This document shows, piece after piece, positions 47,867 through 56,310 of a stretch of 64,000 nucleotides of DNA. Below the pieces are notes generated by a model that did not search any database, had not been told where the DNA came from, and saw only the letters and a list, made by a program, of their open reading frames with translations. The stretch spans positions 62,001 through 126,000 of the forward strand of contig DAOUKG010000057.1 in NCBI GenBank assembly GCA_034421575.1. Direction: 5' to 3'. How positions within the stretch are numbered: position 1 is the stretch's first letter; each line of letters opens with the position of its first letter. The translations under genes and the position numbers were made by a program. This stretch comes from VXLM01 sp034421575 (GTDB lineage: Bacteria > Chloroflexota > Dehalococcoidia > Lucifugimonadales > VXLM01).

Positions 47867-48853
47867 ATGCTTCTTACGGAAACGCGGGCGGCTGAGCAGC
47901 TTCGAGAAGAGGGGTACACCGTCCTTCGTGGCGTGCTGGACGTCGAGAAGGATATCCAGCCTCTCATCGACGAGTACGGCGTGGTGCTGGACGGCCTGAT
48001 CGAGAGGCTGTACGCCGAGGGCAAGATTGGGCACAAGTACGCCGGACTGGACACGCTGAACAGGCTGTCGGCGTTCGTAGCGGACACGGGCGACGACTTC
48101 TTCGGCAACCTCACCATCTACCTGTCATTCAACGACCCGGCGAAGAAGCGACCCATGTACCTGCATCCGCAGATGTTCAACCTGCTGCGGAGTCCGCGTC
48201 TGCTGGACGCCATCGAGCAGTTCATCGGCGACGAGATCGCCGTCAGCCCCCTGCACATCACGCGCATCAAGCCGCCGGAGCACACCCTCTGCGAGGCGGT
48301 GCAGAGCTCGCCGAACGGGATGATATCGAAGACCCTGTGGCACCAGGACCTGTGGGCGTTCCAGACCGACGCCGACGAGACCGACGCCCTCACGGTGTGG
48401 GTGCCGATGGTGCCGGTCGACGAGGAGAACGGTTGCCTGCTGGTGGTACCAGGCAGCCACCGGGCGGGCGAACTCTCTGTCCACTGCAAGCCGACCGAGC
48501 TAAAGCCGCATTTCAAGGGCATTCCCGACGAGATCATCCCCGAGGAGCGGGTGACCCTGCCCGCCGATCCCGGCGACCTCGTGATCCTCAACAAGCTGAC
48601 GCAGCACAGCTCGCTCATGAACGTGAGTGACCGTCTCCGGTGGAGCTACGACCTCCGGTACCAGCCCATCGGCCAGCCCGTCGGGCAGGGCGGACGTCCC
48701 GCGTGGATTGCGCGCAGCCGCCGCCAACCCGAACGCGAGATGACCGAGTTCGAGGACTGGCGAGACATGTGGCTCAGCACCATAGCCCGCGAGGCCAATG
48801 AGCCTATCGAAGACCACACGCGGTACTCGCTGAACAGTCCCCTCTGCTTCTAG
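47867..48853 (+). CDS. Phytanoyl-CoA dioxygenase (PhyH) family protein
   Basis: This 328-residue Fe(II)/2-oxoglutarate oxygenase-type protein has LREEGYTVLRGVLD, SKTLWHQDLWAFQTD with the metal-binding His-x-Asp, ALTVWVPMVPVDEENGCLLV, VPGSHRAGEL with a typical GSH motif, GDLVILNKLTQHSSLMNVS with the distal His, and RLRWSYDLRY with the 2-oxoglutarate Arg. It would hydroxylate an unknown small molecule. The start is taken at ATG 47867. Its 5' region is duplicated at 46631-46695. Confidence 0.9.
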   Translation: MLLTETRAAEQLREEGYTVLRGVLDVEKDIQPLIDEYGVVLDGLIERLYAEGKIGHKYAGLDTLNRLSAFVADTGDDFFGNLTIYLSFNDPAKKRPMYLHPQMFNLLRSPRLLDAIEQFIGDEIAVSPLHITRIKPPEHTLCEAVQSSPNGMISKTLWHQDLWAFQTDADETDALTVWVPMVPVDEENGCLLVVPGSHRAGELSVHCKPTELKPHFKGIPDEIIPEERVTLPADPGDLVILNKLTQHSSLMNVSDRLRWSYDLRYQPIGQPVGQGGRPAWIARSRRQPEREMTEFEDWRDMWLSTIAREANEPIEDHTRYSLNSPLCF

Positions 48854-49295
48854 GGGGATAGTTCCTTTGAGAGAGGTCCTGCAGGGGCGGGTTTGAAACC
48901 CGCCCCTGCGTCTTTCCTCCCGCGAAAACAGTCTCTTGTGTAACCTGCTCAGGGCGAGTGGGACTCACCGCAGAGGGCGCAGAGAGGCGCGGAGGGGGGA
49001 AGATGGATTCCCGCGTGCGCGGGAATGACGGTGCTGTGCTTAGAGAGGGCTTCGCACCGAGCCTGAACACTTACGCATAAGGATATCGCGTCGAAGCAGG
49101 ATTGCCCTTCGACAGGCTCAGGGCGAGCGGGATTCACCGCAGAGGGCGCAGAGAGCGTGGAGGGGGAAGATGGATTCCCGCGTGCGCGGGAATGACGGGT
49201 GGTGTTGGTGTGGTGATGAAGGGCGGGTTTGAAACCCGCCCCTACGAATGTGGGTTGTCGGCGGTTACCTTTTGGGGAGTACAGGGTGTCGGGCG
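48854..49295. repeat. Repeat-rich intergenic region
   Basis: This 442-bp region has no gene. It holds GGGGCGGGTTTGAAACCCGC plus CCCTGC (48881-48909, near-perfect palindrome) and a second GGGCGGGTTTGAAACCCGCC copy at 49221. It also holds two direct copies of an 80-bp block (48951-49032 and 49121-49199) containing TCACCGCAGAGGGCGCAGAG and GATTCCCGCGTGCGCGGGAA, plus CCTTCGACAGGCTCAGGGCG at 49107-49126. Confidence 0.75.
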
Positions 49296-50621
49296 CTAGG
49301 GGACGGCGATGTCGTACTGGCCGGGTTGTAGTCGGAACATGGGGTTGTCGGCGGGGTTTTTGCCGCCGTAGAACCAGTTGAGTGGGAGGACTTTCATCTT
49401 CTGGTTCCAGTCACGTCCCTTGCCGCTGTCGGAGATTATTGTGGCGTCCGTCGGGTGCGGTTTGTAGAAGGTGTAGGTGTGGGCGATGATCACGCGGTCC
49501 TTCATGACGAAGACGGAGGGGTAGGACCACCTGCCGTGGGCGTCGGCGCTCTCGACGTACTCGGCCTCGCGCTCGGGGGCGGGACGGCCCGGACGGTAGT
49601 GCTGCTCGGCGGGACGGAGCGGGGCAATGGGGCCGGGCTCGACGCGGGTCTTTTCGTGGATGGACTCGACGTTCTGGAAGAACTCCCAGATGCTCCCGCC
49701 GTTGCGACTGATCGCAGAGGAGAGCCGCGTGCGGTTGAAGCCCATCTTGACCTCTTGCTCGTTTTCCTGGTTCCAGACGGCGAGGAGATGGCCGGTGGGG
49801 AGCGTGCGAATCTGGCACGGGGCGGTGCTGGACGCGAGGGATGTCGGGTACGGTCGGGTCCAGGTGTCGCCGTTGTCGTGGGACCATGCCTGGTAGATGC
49901 GGCCGACACCGGTACGCATCATCATCAAGAGCGTTCCGGGGATGACCTCCGTTACGGTTGGTTCATTCACGTATGAGTACGTGGCGTTCCAGTCGAAGAT
50001 GATGTTCAACTCGCCGTCGCTGTTGCGCTGCCAGGTGCGACCGTCGTCATCGGAGTAGAGGACATAGGTCATCGAGAACCCGGGATCGAAGAAGTGTCCG
50101 GCGGTGGAGACCCACTGGTTGTGGACGAGCTTGCCGGAGGCGGGGGACTCCATGTTGTTGGGTGGAGTGCGCTGTCCTATCCCCACATAGACGGGAAGGA
50201 TGATGCGTCCTGAAGACGTGCGGAGGGCGACGTCCTGGTACATGAAGGTCCTGATGCCGATGGGGGACACCCGGACGGGGGCCTCCCACGTTTCGCCGCC
50301 GTCGGGCGAGCGCCAGAACACGACGCAGCGGGTCCACGGGTCGTCGTCGTCGTCCATCGGCGACATGGCGGCGAGGCCGATGCCTTTGCCGTCGAGCTTG
50401 ACGAGGGAGGAGCCGCTTCCACCGATGCGCCGGCCGTTGACGTCGTGTCGGTCGGAGATGTCGGACCACGTGATGCCGCCGTCGTCGGAGGTGGTGAAGC
50501 GGGAACCGGCGCAGTGGAGTATGCGCCCGTCGTCCAACTCGACGAAGGTGGAGGAGTGGAAGAACGGGGTCTTGTGTGTGGCCAGAACGAGATCCGGCAG
50601 GGTCATTGGGACGTTGGTCAT
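49296..50621 (-). CDS. BNR-repeat sialidase-like (exo-alpha-sialidase fold) protein
   Basis: This 441-residue beta-propeller protein has at least four Asp-box-like motifs: SDDGGITWSDI, SPDGGETWE, SDDDGRTWQR and SHDNGDTWTR. It has no signal peptide. The N-terminal ATHKTPFFHSSTFVELDDGR and VVFWRSPDG recall the sialidase family fold. Arg positions for a true sialidase triad were not checked, so the activity (sialidase, other glycosidase or binding protein) is open. The start is the first ATG, MTNVPMTLPDL. The gene stands alone. Confidence 0.75.
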   Translation of the reverse strand: MTNVPMTLPDLVLATHKTPFFHSSTFVELDDGRILHCAGSRFTTSDDGGITWSDISDRHDVNGRRIGGSGSSLVKLDGKGIGLAAMSPMDDDDDPWTRCVVFWRSPDGGETWEAPVRVSPIGIRTFMYQDVALRTSSGRIILPVYVGIGQRTPPNNMESPASGKLVHNQWVSTAGHFFDPGFSMTYVLYSDDDGRTWQRNSDGELNIIFDWNATYSYVNEPTVTEVIPGTLLMMMRTGVGRIYQAWSHDNGDTWTRPYPTSLASSTAPCQIRTLPTGHLLAVWNQENEQEVKMGFNRTRLSSAISRNGGSIWEFFQNVESIHEKTRVEPGPIAPLRPAEQHYRPGRPAPEREAEYVESADAHGRWSYPSVFVMKDRVIIAHTYTFYKPHPTDATIISDSGKGRDWNQKMKVLPLNWFYGGKNPADNPMFRLQPGQYDIAVP

Positions 50622-50690
50622 GGTGTGTCTCCTTTTTCAGGCACCTTTGAATCCATGTTTGGTAGGGAAATGCGTCCGTCCAACCTCTTC

Positions 50691-50718
50691 GTAGGGGCGA
50701 TTCGCGAATCGCCCCTAC
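50691..50718. repeat. Perfect palindrome with GTAGGGGC arms
   Basis: GTAGGGGCGATTCG and its exact complement CGAATCGCCCCTAC. The arms GTAGGGGC are shared with the GGGCGGGTTTGAAACC family, whose core differs. Confidence 0.75.
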
Positions 50719-50788
50719 CCGGCGTCATTCCATTTTCATTCTTCGGTGTGCAACCCGCAGGCATGCATGGGAGATTCCTGCGAAAGTT

Positions 50789-50827
50789 TACCCTCACCCC
50801 AGCCCTCTCCCGCGACGGGCGAGGGGG
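50789..50827. repeat. CCCTCACCCCAGCCCTCTCC palindromic repeat
   Basis: CTCTCCCGCGACGGGCGAG hairpin nine bases from the stop of the DegV gene, so it could serve as a transcript 3' end, without a U-tract. Confidence 0.6.
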
Positions 50828-50835
50828 TATGCAGT

Positions 50836-51687
50836 CTAGCCGCCGTTGGATGCCTTGAGGATACCGATACCTATCGCGCCGGGGCCGACGTGCGCACCGA
50901 TGCCGGGGCCGAATGGGGCGACGAATGGCCGAGTATCGCCCGGGAGTACGTCGCTCATGGACTCGGCGAGCGTGTGGGCCATGTCTTCGTCGGTGCTGTA
51001 CATGACGCCAAGTGCCTCGGCGGGGCCGAAGTCGCGGACTGTCTGTTCGATCTGCGCAAGGCCCTTGGCGTAGGTGCGGGCCTTGCCGAGCGGCTGGACC
51101 TCGCCGTCGCGGACGACGATCATGGGCTTGACGCGCAGGATGGAACCGACAAGCGCCTGCGCCTTGCCGATGCGTCCGCCGCGCTGGAGGTATTCCAGGG
51201 TGTCGATAAGGGCGACGCACATGCCGCGCTCCGTTACCGAACCGGCGATGTCCGCGACGGTCTCCAAGTCGGCTCCCTGGTTGGCCGCCTGGGCGGCCGC
51301 GATCGCGCCTAGGCCCAGACCCATCGAGGCCTGTTCAGAGTCGATGACCCGGATCGGGCAATCGAGGTTGACTTGCTCTGACGCCTGGACGGCTGCGTTG
51401 TAGGTGGCGCTCAGCTTGGCGGAAACGTGGACCGACACGATGCCGTCGGCGTCACTGCCCACCGACTCGTAGGCCTCCACGAACTGGCCGATGGACGGCG
51501 CGGAGGTGGTGGGATGGACGGGACTGTCGACGAGGCGCTGATAGAACTGCGCGGGGGTTAGCTCGACGCGGTCCTTGAACTGCTCCTGCCCGAAGATGAC
51601 GTTGGCGGGCACCATGGTAATGCCGAGCGAGTCGGCAATATCGTCGGGAAGGTCGGAAGTGCTGTCTGTGATGATCTTGATCGACAT
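50836..51687 (-). CDS. DegV-family fatty acid-binding protein (FakB-like)
   Basis: This 283-residue protein has MSIKIITDSTSDLPDDIADS, PTTSAPSIGQFVEAYESVGS, VSVHVSAKLSATYNAAVQAS and TLEYLQRGGRIGKAQALVGS, then ILRVKPMIVVRDGEV, the classical DegV layout. DegV proteins bind a single fatty acid and present it to the kinase FakA. The fakA-like gene lies 29 bases upstream on the same strand, so the two would form a FakA-FakB fatty acid kinase. AAGGAG precedes the ATG. Confidence 0.92.
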   Translation of the reverse strand: MSIKIITDSTSDLPDDIADSLGITMVPANVIFGQEQFKDRVELTPAQFYQRLVDSPVHPTTSAPSIGQFVEAYESVGSDADGIVSVHVSAKLSATYNAAVQASEQVNLDCPIRVIDSEQASMGLGLGAIAAAQAANQGADLETVADIAGSVTERGMCVALIDTLEYLQRGGRIGKAQALVGSILRVKPMIVVRDGEVQPLGKARTYAKGLAQIEQTVRDFGPAEALGVMYSTDEDMAHTLAESMSDVLPGDTRPFVAPFGPGIGAHVGPGAIGIGILKASNGG

Positions 51688-51716
51688 GATGGCTTTCTCC
51701 TTGTGATTGAGCCGGG

Positions 51717-53396
51717 CTATTCGATGGAGACGATGAACTCGTAATGTGGCTGGCCTCCGTGGTGAACATCCACTTCGAGGCCATCATACACTGCTTGCAG
51801 GGCTTGGGAGGCGGATTTGGCGTCACCAGACGACAGCATCTCGCCCCAGTAGAGGGTCACGAGACCGCCCGGCTGCAGGTCGGCATGACTGATGAGATCG
51901 AGGAGTACCGGGTTGAGCTCGTCGCCTGAGGCGCGGGGCTTGCCGTCGAGCAGCGCGAGGAACTGTCCCTCGCGTACCTCGACGCCCTCGATGGTCGCGT
52001 CACGGGCCGCTCGTGTGATCTCTCCCGATACAACGGCGTTCCGGGCAGCTTCCATATTGAGAACGTTCCGGTCGGGCTCGTCTTCGGGACCGAAACCGAG
52101 CAGCGCCGCAATTCCCTGGGGAATCGAGACGGTTCCCGCGACGAACACGTTCTTCTTGGACTGTTCAGCGGCCTGCTTGGCGGCGGGGACGATGTTCTTG
52201 TTGTTGGGCAGGACGTAGACGGTGTCGGCCCCTGTGCGGTCGATGGTTTCCAACAGGTCGCGCACGCTGGGATTCATGGTGTTGCCGCCGGTGACCAGGT
52301 GGGTGGCTCCCTCAGTGCGAAACACCTCTTCGATGCCCTCACCCCATGCCACGGCGACGACAGCCACCCCGCCCGGCAACTCCGGTTCCGGCTCCTCCGC
52401 CCGCCTGTCGGAGGCGAATTCGGTGTGCTGGGCGTCCATGTTCTCGATTTTGACCTTGCTGAGCGCGCCGATGCTTATGCCCATGCTGATGAGCCTGCCG
52501 GGGTCTTCGGCGTGGCCATGCACCATCGCCCGCGAGCCGTCGCCGATCACGACGGTCGACCCTGCGATGTCGTTCATCACAACGCGAAGGTCGTCGATGT
52601 CCAGCCCTTCCGCCTCGACGACGAACTGGGTGCAGTAGCCGTACTCGTCTTCCGCGTGGGCCTCAAAGAAGTCGTCGGAAACGCGGGCCGATGCCGACGG
52701 CGCAACGTCCGGGACCTGGATAGCGAAGTCGGCTTCTGTCACGTCTTCGCCCGCCGCGCTGCGCCTCATGCCCTCGATGATTACGGCCAGACCCTGCCCT
52801 CCCGCATCGACGACTCCGGCCTCCTGGAGCACCGGCAGCATCTCGGTCGTCTTGGTGACTGTCTCGGCAGCGCGGTCGCTTGCGATGCGAAGGACGGTAG
52901 CGATGTCGTATCCTTCGCCCCCGGCCTCGCGGGTAGCCTCGGCGACGGAGGCGATGACGGTGAGCATGGTGCCTTCGACGGGGTTGGCGACCGACTTGTA
53001 GGCGTGTTCCCGCGCGAGACCGCAGGCGCGTGCGAGGTCGTCGTCCCCGCAATTATTCCTACCTTCGAGTCCTTCGGAGAAGCCTTTGAAGAACTGCGAA
53101 AGGATGACGCCGCTGTTGCCCCTGGCCCCCAGGAATGTGCCGGAGTAGAAGGCGGAAGCCACCTTGGACACGCTCGGAGCGGCCAAGCCTTCAAGATCGT
53201 CAATGCCGCTCTGCATGGTGAGGTACATATTGGTGCCGGTGTCGCCGTCGGGCACGGGGAAGACGTTGAGGGCGTTGATGGGTTCGATGTTGCGCTGCAG
53301 GGCGGCAGCGGCGGCGGTGAACATGGCGACGAGACCGGCGCCGTCAAGGCGATCCTGAGTATCAGTCGTGGTAGGTACGCTGCCGGTCGCGGTCAT
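51717..53396 (-). CDS. fakA: DAK2-domain fatty acid kinase subunit (FakA/YloV-like)
   Basis: This 559-residue protein has the N-terminal DAK2 domain (about 12-210): NALNVFPVPDGDTGTNMYLT, SGTFLGARGNSGVILSQFFK, NPVEGTMLTVIASVAEATRE and LQEAGVVDAGGQGLAVIIEG. The middle and C-terminal YloV regions contain YCTQFVVEAEGLDIDDLRVV and ALSKVKIENMDAQ, then TVYVLPNNKNIVPAAKQAAE. It phosphorylates fatty acids bound to the DegV partner. ATG at 53396 is chosen (MTATGSVPTTT); the longer frame reads the divergent rpmB promoter region. Confidence 0.92.
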   Translation of the reverse strand: MTATGSVPTTTDTQDRLDGAGLVAMFTAAAAALQRNIEPINALNVFPVPDGDTGTNMYLTMQSGIDDLEGLAAPSVSKVASAFYSGTFLGARGNSGVILSQFFKGFSEGLEGRNNCGDDDLARACGLAREHAYKSVANPVEGTMLTVIASVAEATREAGGEGYDIATVLRIASDRAAETVTKTTEMLPVLQEAGVVDAGGQGLAVIIEGMRRSAAGEDVTEADFAIQVPDVAPSASARVSDDFFEAHAEDEYGYCTQFVVEAEGLDIDDLRVVMNDIAGSTVVIGDGSRAMVHGHAEDPGRLISMGISIGALSKVKIENMDAQHTEFASDRRAEEPEPELPGGVAVVAVAWGEGIEEVFRTEGATHLVTGGNTMNPSVRDLLETIDRTGADTVYVLPNNKNIVPAAKQAAEQSKKNVFVAGTVSIPQGIAALLGFGPEDEPDRNVLNMEAARNAVVSGEITRAARDATIEGVEVREGQFLALLDGKPRASGDELNPVLLDLISHADLQPGGLVTLYWGEMLSSGDAKSASQALQAVYDGLEVDVHHGGQPHYEFIVSIE

Positions 53397-53448
53397 GGGT
53401 CCGTAGATTCTGGTATACTGTTTCTTCGTGGAACCGATGCGGATGGGC

Positions 53449-53476
53449 TTGATCCCATAAGCGCCACAAGTATAGT
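53449..53476 (+). promoter_or_regulatory. Candidate rpmB promoter
   Basis: TTGATC (53449) and TATAGT (53471) with a 16-bp spacer lie 28 bases before the rpmB ATG. Confidence 0.5.
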
Positions 53477-53504
53477 GAACCCTTGAAAGACGGTCAAACG
53501 AGCC

Positions 53505-53702
53505 ATGGCAAAGTGTGAAGTTGAAGGGTGCGAAAAGACCGGGATGTCCGGTCACAAAGTGAGCCATTCGAAGCGGCGGACGAACAGGCGATGGTTCTCC
53601 AACGTCCACAAGACGACCATCTACGAGGACGGGAAGGCCCGCCGTATCAACATCTGCGCGCGGTGCCTGCGGTCGCAGTACAAGCAGTCGGTGAAGCTGT
53701 AG
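53505..53702 (+). CDS. rpmB: 50S ribosomal protein L28
   Basis: This 65-residue protein reads MAKCEVEGCEKTGMSGHKVS, HSKRRTNRRWFSNVHKTTIY, EDGKARRINICARCLRSQYK, QSVKL. It is L28 with two Cys pairs (C-x4-C and C-x2-C), the zinc-binding form seen in many non-proteobacterial lineages. It lies between divergently transcribed fakA and convergent recG, with its own promoter. Confidence 0.97.
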   Translation: MAKCEVEGCEKTGMSGHKVSHSKRRTNRRWFSNVHKTTIYEDGKARRINICARCLRSQYKQSVKL

Positions 53703-53771
53703 GGACGGGTCTGCCCCAATCCTCTGGGATCTCTCCTTGAGTCCCTGTCAGCGACGTTTAGCTGTCGTAAA

Positions 53772-56240
53772 TCAACTCATCTCGCCGGTGATGGTCTTCT
53801 CATACACCTCGATGCGTTTCGCGAGCATCTCGTGCTCTGGCCTTTCGAGGGTGGGGTCGAGCTGAAGGAGCTTCGTCACTTCCTCCCGTGCTACGGCGAC
53901 GATGTCCTGGTCGGTGATCTTGGCGATCTTGAAGACGGGGACGCCGCTCTGGCGGGTGCCGAGGTAGTCGCCGGGGCCTCGTAGGTCGAGGTCCATCTCG
54001 GCGAGCTTGAAGCCGTCGCGGAATTTTTCGACGAGTTTGAGGCGCTCTCTGGCGGAGCCGCCGGGTTCGTCGGCCAAGAGGATGCAGTAGCTCTCGTGCT
54101 TACCGCGCCCCACCCTGCCCCTGAACTGGTGAAGCTGGGCGAGACCGAAGCGGTCGGCGCCGTCGATGAGCATGACGGTGGCGTTGGGTATGTCGATCCC
54201 GACCTCGACTACGGGCGTTGAGACGAGGATGTCGATCTCGCGGCGCTGGAAGGCGTCCATGATGGTCTCCTTCTCGCTGAGGGGCATACGACCGTGCAGG
54301 AGACCGAGCCGCAGGTCGGGGAAGACTTCACTCGACAGCCGCTTGAACTCGTTGACCGCCCCCTTGACGAACTTCGTCCTCTGCGTGTCCTCGCCCGGGG
54401 TCGGACGGTAGGGAGCGCCGCCTTCGAACATGATCCTGGCGACGGGGACCTCCGACTCCTCGATGAAGGGGAGGACTATGAATGCCTGCCGTCCCTCCTC
54501 TATCTGCGACCTGACGAAGTTGTAGACGATGTGACGGCGTTCGGGAAGCTCGTACCGCGTGACTATGGGGGGGCGGCCCGGCGGCATCTCGTCGATGATC
54601 GACACATCCAGCTCGCCGTAGAGGGTCAGGGCGAGGGAGCGCGGTATCGGCGTTGCCGACATGACGAGCAGGTGAGGGCGCAGTCCCTTATCGCGAAGGG
54701 CGGCGCGCTGCATGACGCCGAAGCGGTGCTGCTCGTCCACGACTGCGAGGGCCAGTTTGGGGATATCGACACTCTCCTGGATGACCGCGTGCGTGCCTAT
54801 GATGAGGTCCACCTGTCCAGCCGCGAGCATGAGGCGCATGTCGTCCTTGACGCGCTTCGGGAGACTGCCCAGCAGGAGGCCTATCGTGACCCTGCGATCA
54901 CCTATGGTGGCGGTCACGATGTGCGCTCCCTTTTCGCCGGAGGTGGAGCCGAGCAGCAGCCTCGTGATCGTCAGGAAATGCTGCTCGGCCAGGATCTCCG
55001 TCGGGGCGAGCAGGGCCGCCTGGTAGCCGTTCAGCGCAGCCGCAAGCATCGCAAGGGCGGCGACCACGGTCTTGCCGCTTCCAACGTCGCCTTCGAGCAG
55101 TCTGCTCATGGGTTTCGTCAGCTGCAGGTCATCCATGATTTCTTCCGAGACCCGTCTCTGAGCGTCCGTCAGGGCGAAGGGGAGCGACTCCACGAAAGCG
55201 CTGAGTTCCTCATGGTCTGTCTCAAGAGCGACGCCGGACTCCTCCTCCTGCCAGTCCAGCTTGCGGCGCAGGACGGCCAACTGCAGCATGAACATCTCGT
55301 CGAAGGCCAGGCGTCGTCGTGCCGCCTCCTTGGACTCCGCGGTGTCCGGGTAGTGCATCTGCGAGACCGCCGAACGCAGTCCGGGCATCCCCGTGCGGTG
55401 GAGGATGTCATCGGGCAGGTGGTCTTCGATCTGAGGGAGCGCGGCGTCGAGCGCGCGCTTGACGATGCCCCTGAGGGTGCGCTGGTACAGCCCGTCCACA
55501 AGCGGATAGACCGGTACGAGCCGCCCCGTGTGCATCAGGTCGCCCTGTCCGCGCATGATCTCATATTCGGGGTTCTCGAACAGCAGGCTGTTCCTGAACG
55601 CGCTCACCTTGCCACTGATGAAGACCTTCGTTCCGGGACGCAGGGTGTTGACCAGGTAGCCTTGATTGAACCACGTCGCCCTGACGCCGCCCGTCGAGTC
55701 GTTGAGCACCGCGTGCGCAGACGAGCGCTTGGAGCCGATCGTGCTCTGCGATATCTCTGCGATCTCCCCGAGGATCGTCTGCTCCATCCCGAATTGGAGC
55801 TCTGCGATCTTTCGGATGTCCGCGAAGTCGTTGTGGCGGATGGGGAAGTGGTGCAGGAGGTCGCGGACGGTCTCCAGCCCCAAGCGTCGGAGCTTCGGGA
55901 GATTGGACGAGGTTACGCCTCTGACGCGAGATACGTCGTCCTGAAGCTTGAGTTGAGGTGGCGTGGCGGGTCGACGGGTGCGTTTGGGACGCGCCTGTTG
56001 TCCGGTGGCGGGCAGTTTCGAGAGGACGTGCGCGGCCCACTGTCCCCGCCTTTCAGGGGAGAGCGTCGCGTACTTCGGCAGATCGCCAATTATCGGGGTA
56101 AGGCGGGGACTCCACTGGTCCAAGAAGCGGTCCAGACCGCCCATGACCGCCTTGTCCCCGAAACCCTGTTCGCGTTCGAGGGCGAGGATGCTCCGGAGAG
56201 CGACTATTCCCTGAGCGTCGGCGTCTTGCATGGCTGTCAC
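53772..56240 (-). CDS. recG: ATP-dependent DNA helicase RecG
   Basis: This 822-residue helicase has a wedge/OB domain region (LKLQDDVSRVRGVTSSNLPK, LLHHFPIRHNDFADIRKIAE). The helicase core has LLEGDVGSGKTVVAALAMLA (Walker A), AVVDEQHRFGVMQRAALRDK (DEQH box), MSATPIPRSLALTLYGELDV, FVLPFIEES, DILVSTPVVEVGIDIPNATV and HQFRGRVGRGKHESYCILLA. It remodels stalled forks and Holliday junctions. It has about 130 residues before the wedge domain, longer than the E. coli enzyme. The start may be GTG 56240 or ATG 56231. Confidence 0.97.
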   Translation of the reverse strand: MTAMQDADAQGIVALRSILALEREQGFGDKAVMGGLDRFLDQWSPRLTPIIGDLPKYATLSPERRGQWAAHVLSKLPATGQQARPKRTRRPATPPQLKLQDDVSRVRGVTSSNLPKLRRLGLETVRDLLHHFPIRHNDFADIRKIAELQFGMEQTILGEIAEISQSTIGSKRSSAHAVLNDSTGGVRATWFNQGYLVNTLRPGTKVFISGKVSAFRNSLLFENPEYEIMRGQGDLMHTGRLVPVYPLVDGLYQRTLRGIVKRALDAALPQIEDHLPDDILHRTGMPGLRSAVSQMHYPDTAESKEAARRRLAFDEMFMLQLAVLRRKLDWQEEESGVALETDHEELSAFVESLPFALTDAQRRVSEEIMDDLQLTKPMSRLLEGDVGSGKTVVAALAMLAAALNGYQAALLAPTEILAEQHFLTITRLLLGSTSGEKGAHIVTATIGDRRVTIGLLLGSLPKRVKDDMRLMLAAGQVDLIIGTHAVIQESVDIPKLALAVVDEQHRFGVMQRAALRDKGLRPHLLVMSATPIPRSLALTLYGELDVSIIDEMPPGRPPIVTRYELPERRHIVYNFVRSQIEEGRQAFIVLPFIEESEVPVARIMFEGGAPYRPTPGEDTQRTKFVKGAVNEFKRLSSEVFPDLRLGLLHGRMPLSEKETIMDAFQRREIDILVSTPVVEVGIDIPNATVMLIDGADRFGLAQLHQFRGRVGRGKHESYCILLADEPGGSARERLKLVEKFRDGFKLAEMDLDLRGPGDYLGTRQSGVPVFKIAKITDQDIVAVAREEVTKLLQLDPTLERPEHEMLAKRIEVYEKTITGEMS

Positions 56241-56310
56241 CCAGAGTACCGAACGTGGCGGGGGATTGCCAAGCTGGAAGGGTGTAGCGCGACTATTCCC
56301 GACGGACTAT

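Noticed and set aside
48854..49295. Repeats here considered as a CRISPR array
   Set aside because: The repeats are palindromic, of several types, irregularly spaced and present genome-wide; no cas genes are near.
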